Positions 57,120-64,000 of a stretch of DNA of 64,000 nt are shown here, in pieces. The position numbers were made by a program, and so were the translations under genes. Numbering within the stretch: the first letter of the stretch is position 1; the number at the start of each line of letters is the position of its first letter. The stretch lies in contig NZ_CP059139.1 of assembly GCF_014109765.1 (NCBI RefSeq), positions 186,001-250,000 of the forward strand. Reading direction: 5' to 3'. The stretch is from Pseudomonas berkeleyensis. Its GTDB lineage: Bacteria > Pseudomonadota > Gammaproteobacteria > Pseudomonadales > Pseudomonadaceae. Below the pieces are notes generated by a model, which was not told the origin of the DNA, searched no databases, and saw only the letters and a list, made by a program, of their open reading frames with translations.

Positions 57120-57926
57120 ATGACAACTGCACAGGAACAACGCGGCCTGCACTGGTTCCAGGCGCTGGCCGGCGATGCTCAGTCGCTGCAAGGTTTGCCT
57201 GCCTCGCTGCGGGTGGCCGATGGCGAACTGGCGGGCCAGGCGGTGCGTTATCTCGCCGTGATCGCCGACGCCAACAATCCTTTTCCCCGCGCTCGCAACG
57301 GCGAGGTTGGTCTGCTCGAAGGCTGGGGTTTGGCACAGGCGGTCGACGAGGCCATCGAGGCGGATCGCGACAACCCGCACAAGCGTGCACTGATCGCCAT
57401 CGTCGATGTGCCGAGCCAGGCCTATGGTCGCCGCGAGGAAGCCTACGGCATTCATCAGGCGCTGGCCGGCGCGGTGGACGCTTACGCCCGTGCTCGTCTG
57501 GCCGGGCATGCAGTGATCGGCCTGCTGGTGGGCAAGGCCATGTCCGGCGCCTTCCTCGCCCACGGCTATCAGGCCAACCGCTTGATCGCCCTGCGCGATG
57601 CCGGGGTGATGGTGCATGCCATGGGCAAGGCCGCCGCCGCGCGCATCACCCTGCGCAGCGTCGACGAGCTGGAGGTGCTGGCTGCCAGCGTGCCGCCGAT
57701 GGCCTACGACCTGGATAACTACGCCTCGCTCGGCCTGCTGTCGGAGGTGCTCGACGTGGAGCAGGTGACGCAGCCATCGGCTGCCGACCTGGCCCGCGTG
57801 CAGGACGCCCTGAGTCGTGCCCTGAGCGATATCGCCGCCAGCCCGCGTGACCTGCGCAACCGCCTGGGCGCCGCCAATCGTGCGGCCTCCTCGCAGGTGC
57901 GCGAGGCCTTGCGCGCGCAGTGGTGA
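57120..57926 (+). CDS. mdcE: Malonate decarboxylase gamma subunit
   Basis: A 268-aa partner of MdcD with GLLEGWGLAQAVDEAIEAD, IVDVPSQAYGRREEAYG and LVGKAMSGAFLAHG. ATG 57120 is 8 bases after AGGGAG; the ATG at 57114 overlapping the mdcD stop is too close to that site. It is followed by a REP pair before mdcG. Confidence 0.93.
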   Translation: MTTAQEQRGLHWFQALAGDAQSLQGLPASLRVADGELAGQAVRYLAVIADANNPFPRARNGEVGLLEGWGLAQAVDEAIEADRDNPHKRALIAIVDVPSQAYGRREEAYGIHQALAGAVDAYARARLAGHAVIGLLVGKAMSGAFLAHGYQANRLIALRDAGVMVHAMGKAAAARITLRSVDELEVLAASVPPMAYDLDNYASLGLLSEVLDVEQVTQPSAADLARVQDALSRALSDIAASPRDLRNRLGAANRAASSQVREALRAQW

Positions 57927-57946
57927 ACAGGTCGCGCACGGCCACC

Positions 57947-58000
57947 GTAGGGTGCGCCGTGCGCACCATTAATCGAAACGGTGCGCATGGCGCACCCTAC
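57947..58000. repeat. REP-like inverted pair in the mdcE-mdcG gap
   Basis: GTAG-GGTGCGCCGTGCGCACC (57947-57967), then GGTGCGCATGGCGCACC-CTAC (57980-58000). Same family as 20506-20561. Confidence 0.78.
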
Positions 58001-58013
58001 AGAGAACGCATCA

Positions 58014-58649
58014 ATGCACCCCACACCCCGTCCACATGATCTGCTCTGGGGCCTCTGCCCCGAGCAGCTGCCACAGGAGGCGCCGGCCTGGGCTCGTGCC
58101 GCCCTGGGCGGGCATGTGCCGGTGGTGGTGCGCCGTGCGGCGGCCGAGCCCGGCTGGGTCGCGGTGGGTATTCGTGGCACCGCCCGTGAACAGCGGCATG
58201 CCACCTGGATGCGTGTGAGCGAGATCCGTCGTCTGGTCAGCCCGCAGGCGGTGGCGCGGGCCGGGCGCTGGCGCCGTCATGCCCAGCCGCAGTGGCTGGC
58301 GTTGCGTGCGTTGAGCCAGCTGGGGCCGCATCTCGATACCCTCGGTATGGCCTGGGGCGTAACTGGTAGCCTGGGCTTCGAACTGGCCAGCGGCATCAGC
58401 GCCGCACACCCGGACAGCGATCTCGACCTGTCACTGCGAACCCCTCATCAGTTGCCACGCGACTGGGCGCGCGCGCTGTGTGCCGTGCTGGACGAGGCGC
58501 CCGGCCGTATCGACTTGCAGCTGGAAACCCCTTACGGCGCCGTGGCACTGCGTGAGTGGGCCAGCGAGGCGCCGCGCGTGTTGCTGAAAACCCAGAGCGG
58601 CCCGCTGCTGATACGCGATCCGTGGCAGTTACAGCAGGTGGCGGCGTGA
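58014..58649 (+). CDS. mdcG: Malonate decarboxylase holo-ACP synthase MdcG
   Basis: A 211-aa nucleotidyltransferase that attaches the phosphoribosyl-dephospho-CoA group to MdcC. The catalytic pattern is visible: GS at 118-119 in WGVTGSLGFE, with Asp134/136/138 in HPDSDLDLS. The start at 58014 lies just past the REP pair. It overlaps mdcH by four bases (GTGA). Confidence 0.92.
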   Translation: MHPTPRPHDLLWGLCPEQLPQEAPAWARAALGGHVPVVVRRAAAEPGWVAVGIRGTAREQRHATWMRVSEIRRLVSPQAVARAGRWRRHAQPQWLALRALSQLGPHLDTLGMAWGVTGSLGFELASGISAAHPDSDLDLSLRTPHQLPRDWARALCAVLDEAPGRIDLQLETPYGAVALREWASEAPRVLLKTQSGPLLIRDPWQLQQVAA

Positions 58650-59572
58650 GCACGCTCTGGGCCTTCCCCGGCCAGGGCGCGCAGCAGCCCGGTATGCTCC
58701 AGGCATTGCCCGCCGTGCCGCTGGTACTGGCCTGCCTGGAACAAGCCAGTGCTGAGTTGGACGAGGACGTGCGCCTGCTGGATTCGGCCGAGGCATTGCA
58801 AGGCACGCGCGCCGTGCAGCTCTGTCTGTTGATTGCCGGCGTCGCCACTGCGCGCCTGCTCGGCGAGCGCGGGCATCGCCCGGACTATGTCGCCGGCTTG
58901 TCCATCGGTGCTTATGCCGCGGCTGTTGTGGCCGGCGCGCTGGAGTTTGCCGATGCCGTGCGCCTGGTCGCCCTGCGCGGCGAACTGATGCAGCGCGCCT
59001 ACCCCAGCGGCTATGGCATGACCGCCATCCTCGGTCTCGACCAGGCCAGCGTCGAACGGCTGCTGGGCGAGGCCGACGGCCCGGTGTACCTGGGCAATAT
59101 CAACTCCGAGACTCAGTTGGTGATCTCCGGCAGCGACGCGGCCATGGCCGCCGTGGTCGAGCGCGCTCGCGCCCTCGGTGCCGGCATGGCCAAACGCCTG
59201 GCCATGAGCGTGCCGTCACACTGTGCGCTACTCGACGGCCCGGCGCGCGAGTTGGCGGCGGCCTTTGCCGACATCGAATTACTTACACCGCAGGTGCGCT
59301 ACCTGAGCAGCAGCTCGGCGCGCCTGATTCGTGATCCCGAAACCCTTTGCGACGACCTGGCTTACAACATGAGTCGCGTCGTCGACTGGCAGGCCACGCT
59401 CGTCACCGCCTATGAACGCGGCGTGCGCCTGCACCTGGAACTGCCTCCAGGCGGCGTGCTGACTGGCCTGGCCCGGCGCGTCTTCGAACCTGGCCAAGCC
59501 ATCGCCTTCAGCGGTGCCCGTCTGGATACACTCGACGCCATGTTGCGTCAGGAGGTAAGCCGCGACCGCTGA
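58646..59572 (+). CDS. mdcH: Malonyl-CoA:ACP transacylase MdcH
   Basis: A 308-aa FabD-family acyltransferase that primes MdcC with malonyl from malonyl-CoA. WAFPGQGAQ is at the start, the nucleophile Ser86 lies in AGLSIGAYAA, and SVPSHCALLDGPA carries the catalytic His. It starts with GTG overlapping the mdcG stop. Confidence 0.93.
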   Translation: MSTLWAFPGQGAQQPGMLQALPAVPLVLACLEQASAELDEDVRLLDSAEALQGTRAVQLCLLIAGVATARLLGERGHRPDYVAGLSIGAYAAAVVAGALEFADAVRLVALRGELMQRAYPSGYGMTAILGLDQASVERLLGEADGPVYLGNINSETQLVISGSDAAMAAVVERARALGAGMAKRLAMSVPSHCALLDGPARELAAAFADIELLTPQVRYLSSSSARLIRDPETLCDDLAYNMSRVVDWQATLVTAYERGVRLHLELPPGGVLTGLARRVFEPGQAIAFSGARLDTLDAMLRQEVSRDR

Positions 59573-59634
59573 GCCGTAGCGTTTACCGAAGCACAAGAAC
59601 AACAACTTCGATACGTACAACGAGGACAACAATA

Positions 59635-60036
59635 ATGATCATCTACGGTGTCGCCTTTCTGGCGATCTGCACCCTGGCCGGCATCTTCATCGGAGAGCTG
59701 CTGGGTAAACTCATCGGCGTGCCCGCCAACGTCGGCGGTGTCGGCATCGCCATGATCCTGCTGATCTTCCTGGGCAGTTACCTGAGCAAGCGCGGCCTGT
59801 TCACTGGCAAGTCGGAACAGGGCGTGGAGTTCTGGAGCGCCATCTACATCCCCATCGTGGTCGCCATGGCCGCCCAGCAGAACGTCTACGGCGCCCTCAG
59901 CGGCGGCCCCATGGCGATTCTCGCCGGCACTGCCGCGGTCGTTATCGGTTTCGCTCTGGTGCCTGCACTGAGCCGGATCGGACAAAAGAAGTCCGACAGC
60001 GAAATCGCCCCTTCCCTGACTAAAGCGCCACGGTGA
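59635..60036 (+). CDS. mdcL: Malonate transporter subunit MdcL/MadL
   Basis: A 133-aa membrane protein with four predicted helices (about 2-24, 32-52, 66-84 and 88-112). It is the small subunit of the two-component malonate carrier. It lies 62 bases after mdcH with an ACGAGGACAACAATA ribosome binding site. Confidence 0.92.
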   Translation: MIIYGVAFLAICTLAGIFIGELLGKLIGVPANVGGVGIAMILLIFLGSYLSKRGLFTGKSEQGVEFWSAIYIPIVVAMAAQQNVYGALSGGPMAILAGTAAVVIGFALVPALSRIGQKKSDSEIAPSLTKAPR

Positions 60037-60041
60037 CTGCC

Positions 60042-60806
60042 ATGTACGAATCCATCATGAAGGTCATTTCTGGCTACGGGATGCTCAGCGGTTTCGCCAT
60101 CATCGGTGTCACCATGTGGCTGTCGTACTGGATCTCCGACAAGTTCACCAAGGGCCGTTTGCACGGCTCGGCCATCGCCATCCTGCTCGGCCTGGTGCTG
60201 TCGTACATCGGCGGGGTCTACACCGGTGGCCAGAAGGGACTGGTCGACATTCCGCTGTTCGCCGGCCTGGGGTTGCTGGGTGGCGCCATGCTGCGTGACT
60301 TCGCCATCGTCGCCACGGCCTTCGGTGTCAGTGTCGAGGAACTCAAGCGCGCTGGTTTCGCCGGGGTGCTGGCGCTGTTCGTCGGCGTCGGTACGTCCTT
60401 CATCGCCGGCGTGGCGGTAGCCATGGCCTTCGGCTACACCGACGTGGTCAGCCTGACCACCATCGGCGCCGGTGCGGTGACCTACATCGTCGGTCCGGTG
60501 ACGGGCGCGGCGATCGGTGCCAGCTCCGACGTCATGGCCCTGTCCATTGCGGCCGGTCTGATCAAGGCAATCCTGGTGATGGTCGCAACGCCCTTCGTCG
60601 CCCCCTATATCGGCCTGAACAATCCGCGCAGCGCGGTGATCTTCGGTGGCCTGATGGGCACGTCCAGCGGTGTGGCCGGTGGCCTGGCAGCGACCGATCC
60701 GAAGCTGGTGCCCTATGGCTGTCTGACCGCCGCTTTCTACACCGCACTCGGCTGCCTGCTCGGCCCGTCACTGCTCTATTTCATCATGCGAGGTTTGTTG
60801 GGCTGA
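60042..60806 (+). CDS. mdcM: Malonate transporter subunit MdcM/MadM
   Basis: A 254-aa membrane protein with about eight helices; GKLHGSAIAILLG-like (TKGRLHGSAIAILLGLVL in outline), GLGLLGGAMLRDFAIVATAFG and MGTSSGVAGGLAATDPKLVPYG belong to the family. It imports malonate with MdcL. ATG 60042 gives the usual length; GTG 60033, overlapping the mdcL stop, is the alternative. A strong terminator follows. Confidence 0.92.
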   Translation: MYESIMKVISGYGMLSGFAIIGVTMWLSYWISDKFTKGRLHGSAIAILLGLVLSYIGGVYTGGQKGLVDIPLFAGLGLLGGAMLRDFAIVATAFGVSVEELKRAGFAGVLALFVGVGTSFIAGVAVAMAFGYTDVVSLTTIGAGAVTYIVGPVTGAAIGASSDVMALSIAAGLIKAILVMVATPFVAPYIGLNNPRSAVIFGGLMGTSSGVAGGLAATDPKLVPYGCLTAAFYTALGCLLGPSLLYFIMRGLLG

Positions 60807-60813
60807 GTCCTTT

Positions 60814-60838
60814 GCCCGCCTTCATGGCGGGCTTTTTT
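60814..60838 (+). terminator. Terminator of the mdc operon
   Basis: GCCCGCC-TTCAT-GGCGGGC followed by TTTTTT. Confidence 0.92.
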
Positions 60839-60975
60839 ATTCAGGCCCCGCGCCATCCTGCGACGGCTGGCGTATGGGCGATATCGGCGAATGGGCAGGG
60901 TGCGCTGTGCGCACCAGAATGACCGCGTATAAGTGGCCTGCCTCGGTGCGCACGGCCTGGGCGGCCCCGCGTGCT

Positions 60976-61887
60976 CTACGACTGGCGGCTGTACATCCGG
61001 CATTCGGCCAGCAGCGCCAGGAGGTTCGGGTCGCGTTCCTTGGCCTTGAGAAAGACCACGCCGATATGCTGTTGCAGGTGGTACTTGGCCTGCAGCGGAA
61101 TCAGCTTCACTCGGTTCTCGTACACCGCCGCCACGCGCCCCGGCAGCAGGGCATAGCCAACGCCGGAACTGACCATGCTGAGCAGGGTGAAGATGTCCTT
61201 CACCTGCATCGCCACCTTCGGCTCGAAACCGGCCTGTTGGAATACTCGCGCGCCATCGCGGAAGGTGGCGTAGCCCTGGGTCAGGGTGATGAAGGTCGAG
61301 TCGCGTAGGTCGGCCAGGTCGATCTCGGCATGTTCGGCGAAGGGCGAGTCGTTGGGTGCGGCGAGAAAGATGTCGTCGGAGAATAGCGCCAGTTGCTCGC
61401 AGTCCGGGTCGCTGACGCTGTCGTCGAGGGCGATGAGGATGGCGTCCAGCTCCATGTTCTTCAGCTTGTACAGCAGGTCGACGTTGGAGCCGAGCACCAG
61501 GTCGATGTTCAGCTCGCTGCGGCGCAGCTTCAGGCCCATGATCAATTGCGGCACGGTCTTCACCGTCAGCGAGTAGAGCGCACCGAGCTTGAAGCGTTCG
61601 GCGCCGAAGCCCGCTGCCTCGCGGGTCAGGCGCACCATCTCCTGGGCGTCCTGAATTAGCTTCTGCGCCTTCTCTTCCAGCACGTAGGCGCTTTCCAGTG
61701 GAATCAGGTTGCGCCCCTCATGCTTGAACAGCGGGCAGCGCAGTGCGCTTTCCAGCGAGTGGATGGCGCGGTGCACGCTGACGTTGCTGGTCTGCAGCTC
61801 GCTGGCCGCGCGCGCCAGGTTGCCACTGCGCATGAAGGCGAGAAAGACCTCCAGCTTTTTCAGGGTCAGTTCTTCATCGATCAGCAT
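60976..61887 (-). CDS. mdcR: MdcR, LysR-family regulator of malonate decarboxylase genes
   Basis: A 303-aa LysR regulator. The N-terminal HTH is at about 5-65 (LKKLEVFLAFMRSGNLARAASEL in outline, SNVSVHRAIHSLE) and the co-inducer domain at about 90-295. It is convergent to the mdc operon's end and divergent from the thioesterase gene, where MdcR is usually found in Pseudomonas. ATG 61887 (MLIDEELTL) was chosen; 40 more upstream residues are open but unlike the family. It probably activates mdcA in response to malonate. Confidence 0.9.
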   Translation of the reverse strand: MLIDEELTLKKLEVFLAFMRSGNLARAASELQTSNVSVHRAIHSLESALRCPLFKHEGRNLIPLESAYVLEEKAQKLIQDAQEMVRLTREAAGFGAERFKLGALYSLTVKTVPQLIMGLKLRRSELNIDLVLGSNVDLLYKLKNMELDAILIALDDSVSDPDCEQLALFSDDIFLAAPNDSPFAEHAEIDLADLRDSTFITLTQGYATFRDGARVFQQAGFEPKVAMQVKDIFTLLSMVSSGVGYALLPGRVAAVYENRVKLIPLQAKYHLQQHIGVVFLKAKERDPNLLALLAECRMYSRQS

Positions 61888-62116
61888 CGGCCTGTTGTCC
61901 TTTTCCAGCGATGGCTGATTGTGCCGCATCCGCGAGGGGCAGCGGTGAACAGTGGCTGCGACTTTGGTGGCAGGCGGCGATGTCTGGAATGCCCCCTTGT
62001 TTGTCATTTCAATAATGTTGATATGAGTGCTGGGCAGGGACTACCGTACGAGCAGTCCTGCACCGATACAGGCCCGCGCCTGCGCCAAGTTCCGTCCCTG
62101 TCTGAGGAGTACCGCC

Positions 62117-62569
62117 ATGAACGACTTCGCTTCGCTGCCCGCAACATCCGGCCTGAAGGCCCTGCAAGCGCTGATCCGCGGCGATCTGCCGGCGCCTTCC
62201 ATCGGCGAGACCATGGGCATCCATGCGCTGCAGGTCGAACCGGGCAGCATCACCCTGGAAGGGCGTCCGGATCAGCGTCATCTCAACCCGGCCGGCGCCG
62301 TGCATGGCGGTTTCGCCGCCACCTGCCTGGACGGCGCCGCGGCGCTGGCGCTGTTCTCCACCCTGGAGGCAGACGTGCCGCACTCGACGGTGGATCTCAA
62401 CGTCAAGTACGTGCGTCCGCTGCGCCCCGGCGAGGTCTATCAGGTGCGCGGCTGGGTGGTCGAGCGCACCCGCAGCCTGGCGATCTGCGACGCGCACATC
62501 CTCGACGCGCAGGGCAAGCTGTGCGCCAAGGCCACCACCACCTTCGTCATCGGAGCGGCCAAGGCATGA
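62117..62569 (+). CDS. PaaI-type hotdog thioesterase
   Basis: A 150-aa hotdog-fold thioesterase with the catalytic-loop motif NPAGAVHGGFAATCLDGAAA and VDLNVKYVRPLRPGE. It would hydrolyse an acyl-CoA or aryl-CoA; the substrate is unknown. It overlaps the dehydrogenase gene by four bases (ATGA), so the two are one unit divergent from mdcR. Possible roles include clearing malonyl-CoA or other CoA esters; this is inference. Confidence 0.88.
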   Translation: MNDFASLPATSGLKALQALIRGDLPAPSIGETMGIHALQVEPGSITLEGRPDQRHLNPAGAVHGGFAATCLDGAAALALFSTLEADVPHSTVDLNVKYVRPLRPGEVYQVRGWVVERTRSLAICDAHILDAQGKLCAKATTTFVIGAAKA

Positions 62570-63582
62570 AGGAGCTTATCGTTCAGAGCCCTGGCCAACT
62601 GGCCTGGGTCGAGGCACCCGATCCACAGCTCACCACCCCGGCCAGTGCGTTGGTCAGGCCCATCGCCTCGGCTTCCTGTGACCTGGATCGGCGTCTGATC
62701 GCCGGCACCACGCCGTTCAAGCCGCCGTTCGCGCTGGGCCATGAATGTGTGGCCGAGGTGCTGGAGGTGGGGTCGGCCGTGCGTAACCTGCGCCGTGGCG
62801 ATCTGGTTTCGGTGCCCTGGAAGATCGCCTGCGGCGCCTGTGCCCAGTGTCTGGCCGGGCGCTCCAGTGCGTGTACCGCAGTGCCGCGCATGGCCGCTTA
62901 CGGTGTGCCGGCGGGAGGTCACTGGGGCGGATTGTTCTCGGAAATGGTGCTGGTGCCGTTCGCCGACGCCATGTTGGTGCCTTTGCCGGCGGGGCTCGAC
63001 CCTGTGGCCGTGTCCAGCGCCAGCGACAACCTTACCGATGCCTGGGTGGCAGCCAGCCGGCCGCTGGCCACACGCCAGGATGCCCGGGTATTGGTGGTCG
63101 GCGGCACGGAAAGCCTCGGCGTGCTGGCGGTGCAGATGGCACGGGCGGCCGGTGCGGGCAGCGTGGACTACCTCGACGAGCATCCGCTGCGCCAGCAGCT
63201 TGCCGCACGCAGTGGCGCCGGTGTCGACCTGGCGGGGCGTGATCTCGACCGCAGCTATGACCTGGTGATCTCTGCCACTCGCGATCATCAGGTGCTGCGC
63301 CGTGGGCTGCTGGCGCTGGCGCCCGGCGGGCATTGCTCGTGCATCGGCATCATCTTCGATGACCCGAAGATTCCGCTATTCGACATGTATCTGCGCGACG
63401 TCACCTTCTCGGTCGGTGCCTGCAGCGTGCAGCAACATATCCCCAGGGTGCTGGATCTGGTGCACAGCGGCGGCTGCGATCCGCTGCTGGTCAATCCGCA
63501 GGTGGTGGGCTGCGAGGATGCGCCGCAGGCGCTGATTCAGCCGCTGACCAAATGCATCGTGGTGCGCGAGCGGATTACCTGA
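62566..63582 (+). CDS. Zinc-dependent alcohol dehydrogenase-family protein
   Basis: A 338-aa medium-chain dehydrogenase/reductase. The N-terminal GroES-like domain has LGHECVAEVLEVG and a structural-zinc loop CGACAQCLAGRSSAC. The NAD(P)-binding domain has VVGGTESLGVLAVQMA in place of the usual GxGxxG. An active-site Cys is seen at SASCDLD. It is cotranscribed with the thioesterase and convergent to a MarR regulator. Substrate unknown. Confidence 0.88.
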   Translation: MKELIVQSPGQLAWVEAPDPQLTTPASALVRPIASASCDLDRRLIAGTTPFKPPFALGHECVAEVLEVGSAVRNLRRGDLVSVPWKIACGACAQCLAGRSSACTAVPRMAAYGVPAGGHWGGLFSEMVLVPFADAMLVPLPAGLDPVAVSSASDNLTDAWVAASRPLATRQDARVLVVGGTESLGVLAVQMARAAGAGSVDYLDEHPLRQQLAARSGAGVDLAGRDLDRSYDLVISATRDHQVLRRGLLALAPGGHCSCIGIIFDDPKIPLFDMYLRDVTFSVGACSVQQHIPRVLDLVHSGGCDPLLVNPQVVGCEDAPQALIQPLTKCIVVRERIT

Positions 63583-63588
63583 GCGTGC

Positions 63589-64000
63589 TCAGTTGAGGCG
63601 TTCGGCAAGCGCCAGCATCACCCGGCACCAGGCGTCCTGACCGTCGGTGTCGGTGGTGGCGAAGGCGTCGCGCAGGGTGCGCCGCTCCAGCTCGGTGGCC
63701 TCGGCCTCCAGCGCCGTACCTGCTTCACTCAGTGCCAGCAGCTTGAAACGATGCCTGCCTGGCTCGCGGGTGTACTGCACCAGCGTCTGCTCGAACAGGT
63801 GCGACAGCGGACGATGCAGCGCCTGGTTGCTGACGCCCAGGGTGCTGGCCAGTTCTCCGATGCTGATTGCATCGGCGCGGGCGATCACATACAGAATGCG
63901 GTGGTGCACACGGGACAGCCCGCGCGCCTCCAGAAAACGGTCGGCCTCCACCGTCAGGCCGCGGAAACCGAAATGCAGCAGCTCGAGGCTATGGTCGAGC
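63589..64000 (-). CDS. MarR-family transcriptional regulator (5' end outside window)
   Basis: At least 136 residues are visible; the frame stays open to the window edge (LELLHFGFRGLTVEADRFLE), so the start lies beyond it. The winged-helix core is LSRVHHRILYVIARADAISIGELASTLGVSNQALHRPL in outline, with wing residues REPGRHRFKLLALSEAG. The stop lies 6 bases from the convergent dehydrogenase stop. It could regulate the thioesterase-dehydrogenase pair. Confidence 0.88.
   Translation of the reverse strand, partial: LDHSLELLHFGFRGLTVEADRFLEARGLSRVHHRILYVIARADAISIGELASTLGVSNQALHRPLSHLFEQTLVQYTREPGRHRFKLLALSEAGTALEAEATELERRTLRDAFATTDTDGQDAWCRVMLALAERLN

Overview
The window is a GC-rich, densely coding chromosomal segment that reads as a Pseudomonas genome. 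Supporting this are algB-kinB, a pstSCAB-phoU locus with very large PstC/PstA permeases, a glcCDEFG-glcB glycolate block beside a rubredoxin, an mdcABCDEGHLM-mdcR malonate decarboxylase cluster, sigma54 promoters of the TGGCAC-N5-TTGC type, and many GTAG-headed REP palindromes. The species cannot be fixed from sequence alone.

Layout. 1-4832: a signalling operon (hybrid kinase, CheR, receiver-less CheB, receiver-kinase). 4833-10367: the AlgB/KinB neighbourhood. Two sigma54 promoters, each preceded by a matching pair of palindromes, drive a small exported protein plus a small membrane protein on the left and a triple-BON periplasmic protein on the right. A four-helix-bundle protein follows. 10368-11291: no gene, but a ~700 bp imperfect inverted repeat. 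11292-18205: the Pho-controlled pst operons, with one Pho box before pstS and another before pstC. 18341-20416: a response regulator and an M23 peptidase.

20746-29474: first half of a second (lateral-type) flagellar system: sigma54 promoter, fliD, fliS, fliT-like, fliK, fliL, fliA, motA, motB (the LafB-C-D-E-F-S-T-U order), then a convergent ToxR-like membrane regulator with a small membrane partner, and a 299-aa flagellin. 29738-39568: rubredoxin, lactate/glycolate permease, malate synthase G, glcG, glcF, glcE, glcD and the GlcC regulator with two operators. 39639-51266: second half of the flagellar system: flgA divergent from flgBCDEFGHIJKL and a LafW-position gene, closed by a strong terminator. 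FlgJ here carries a lytic transglycosylase (SLT) domain. The export apparatus, C-ring, FlgM and FlgN genes are not in the window.

51495-53327: an exported PilJ-N-type sensor domain protein and a PAS-GGDEF diguanylate cyclase. 53433-60806: malonate decarboxylase subunits, cofactor synthesis, acyl loading and the MdcLM transporter. 60976-63582: MdcR (LysR), a PaaI-type thioesterase and a zinc-dependent dehydrogenase. The window ends inside a MarR-family gene.

Most notable points are the split lateral flagellar locus with its ToxR/ToxS-like pair beside the flagellin, the repeated upstream palindrome and sigma54 architecture around algB, and the large inverted repeat.
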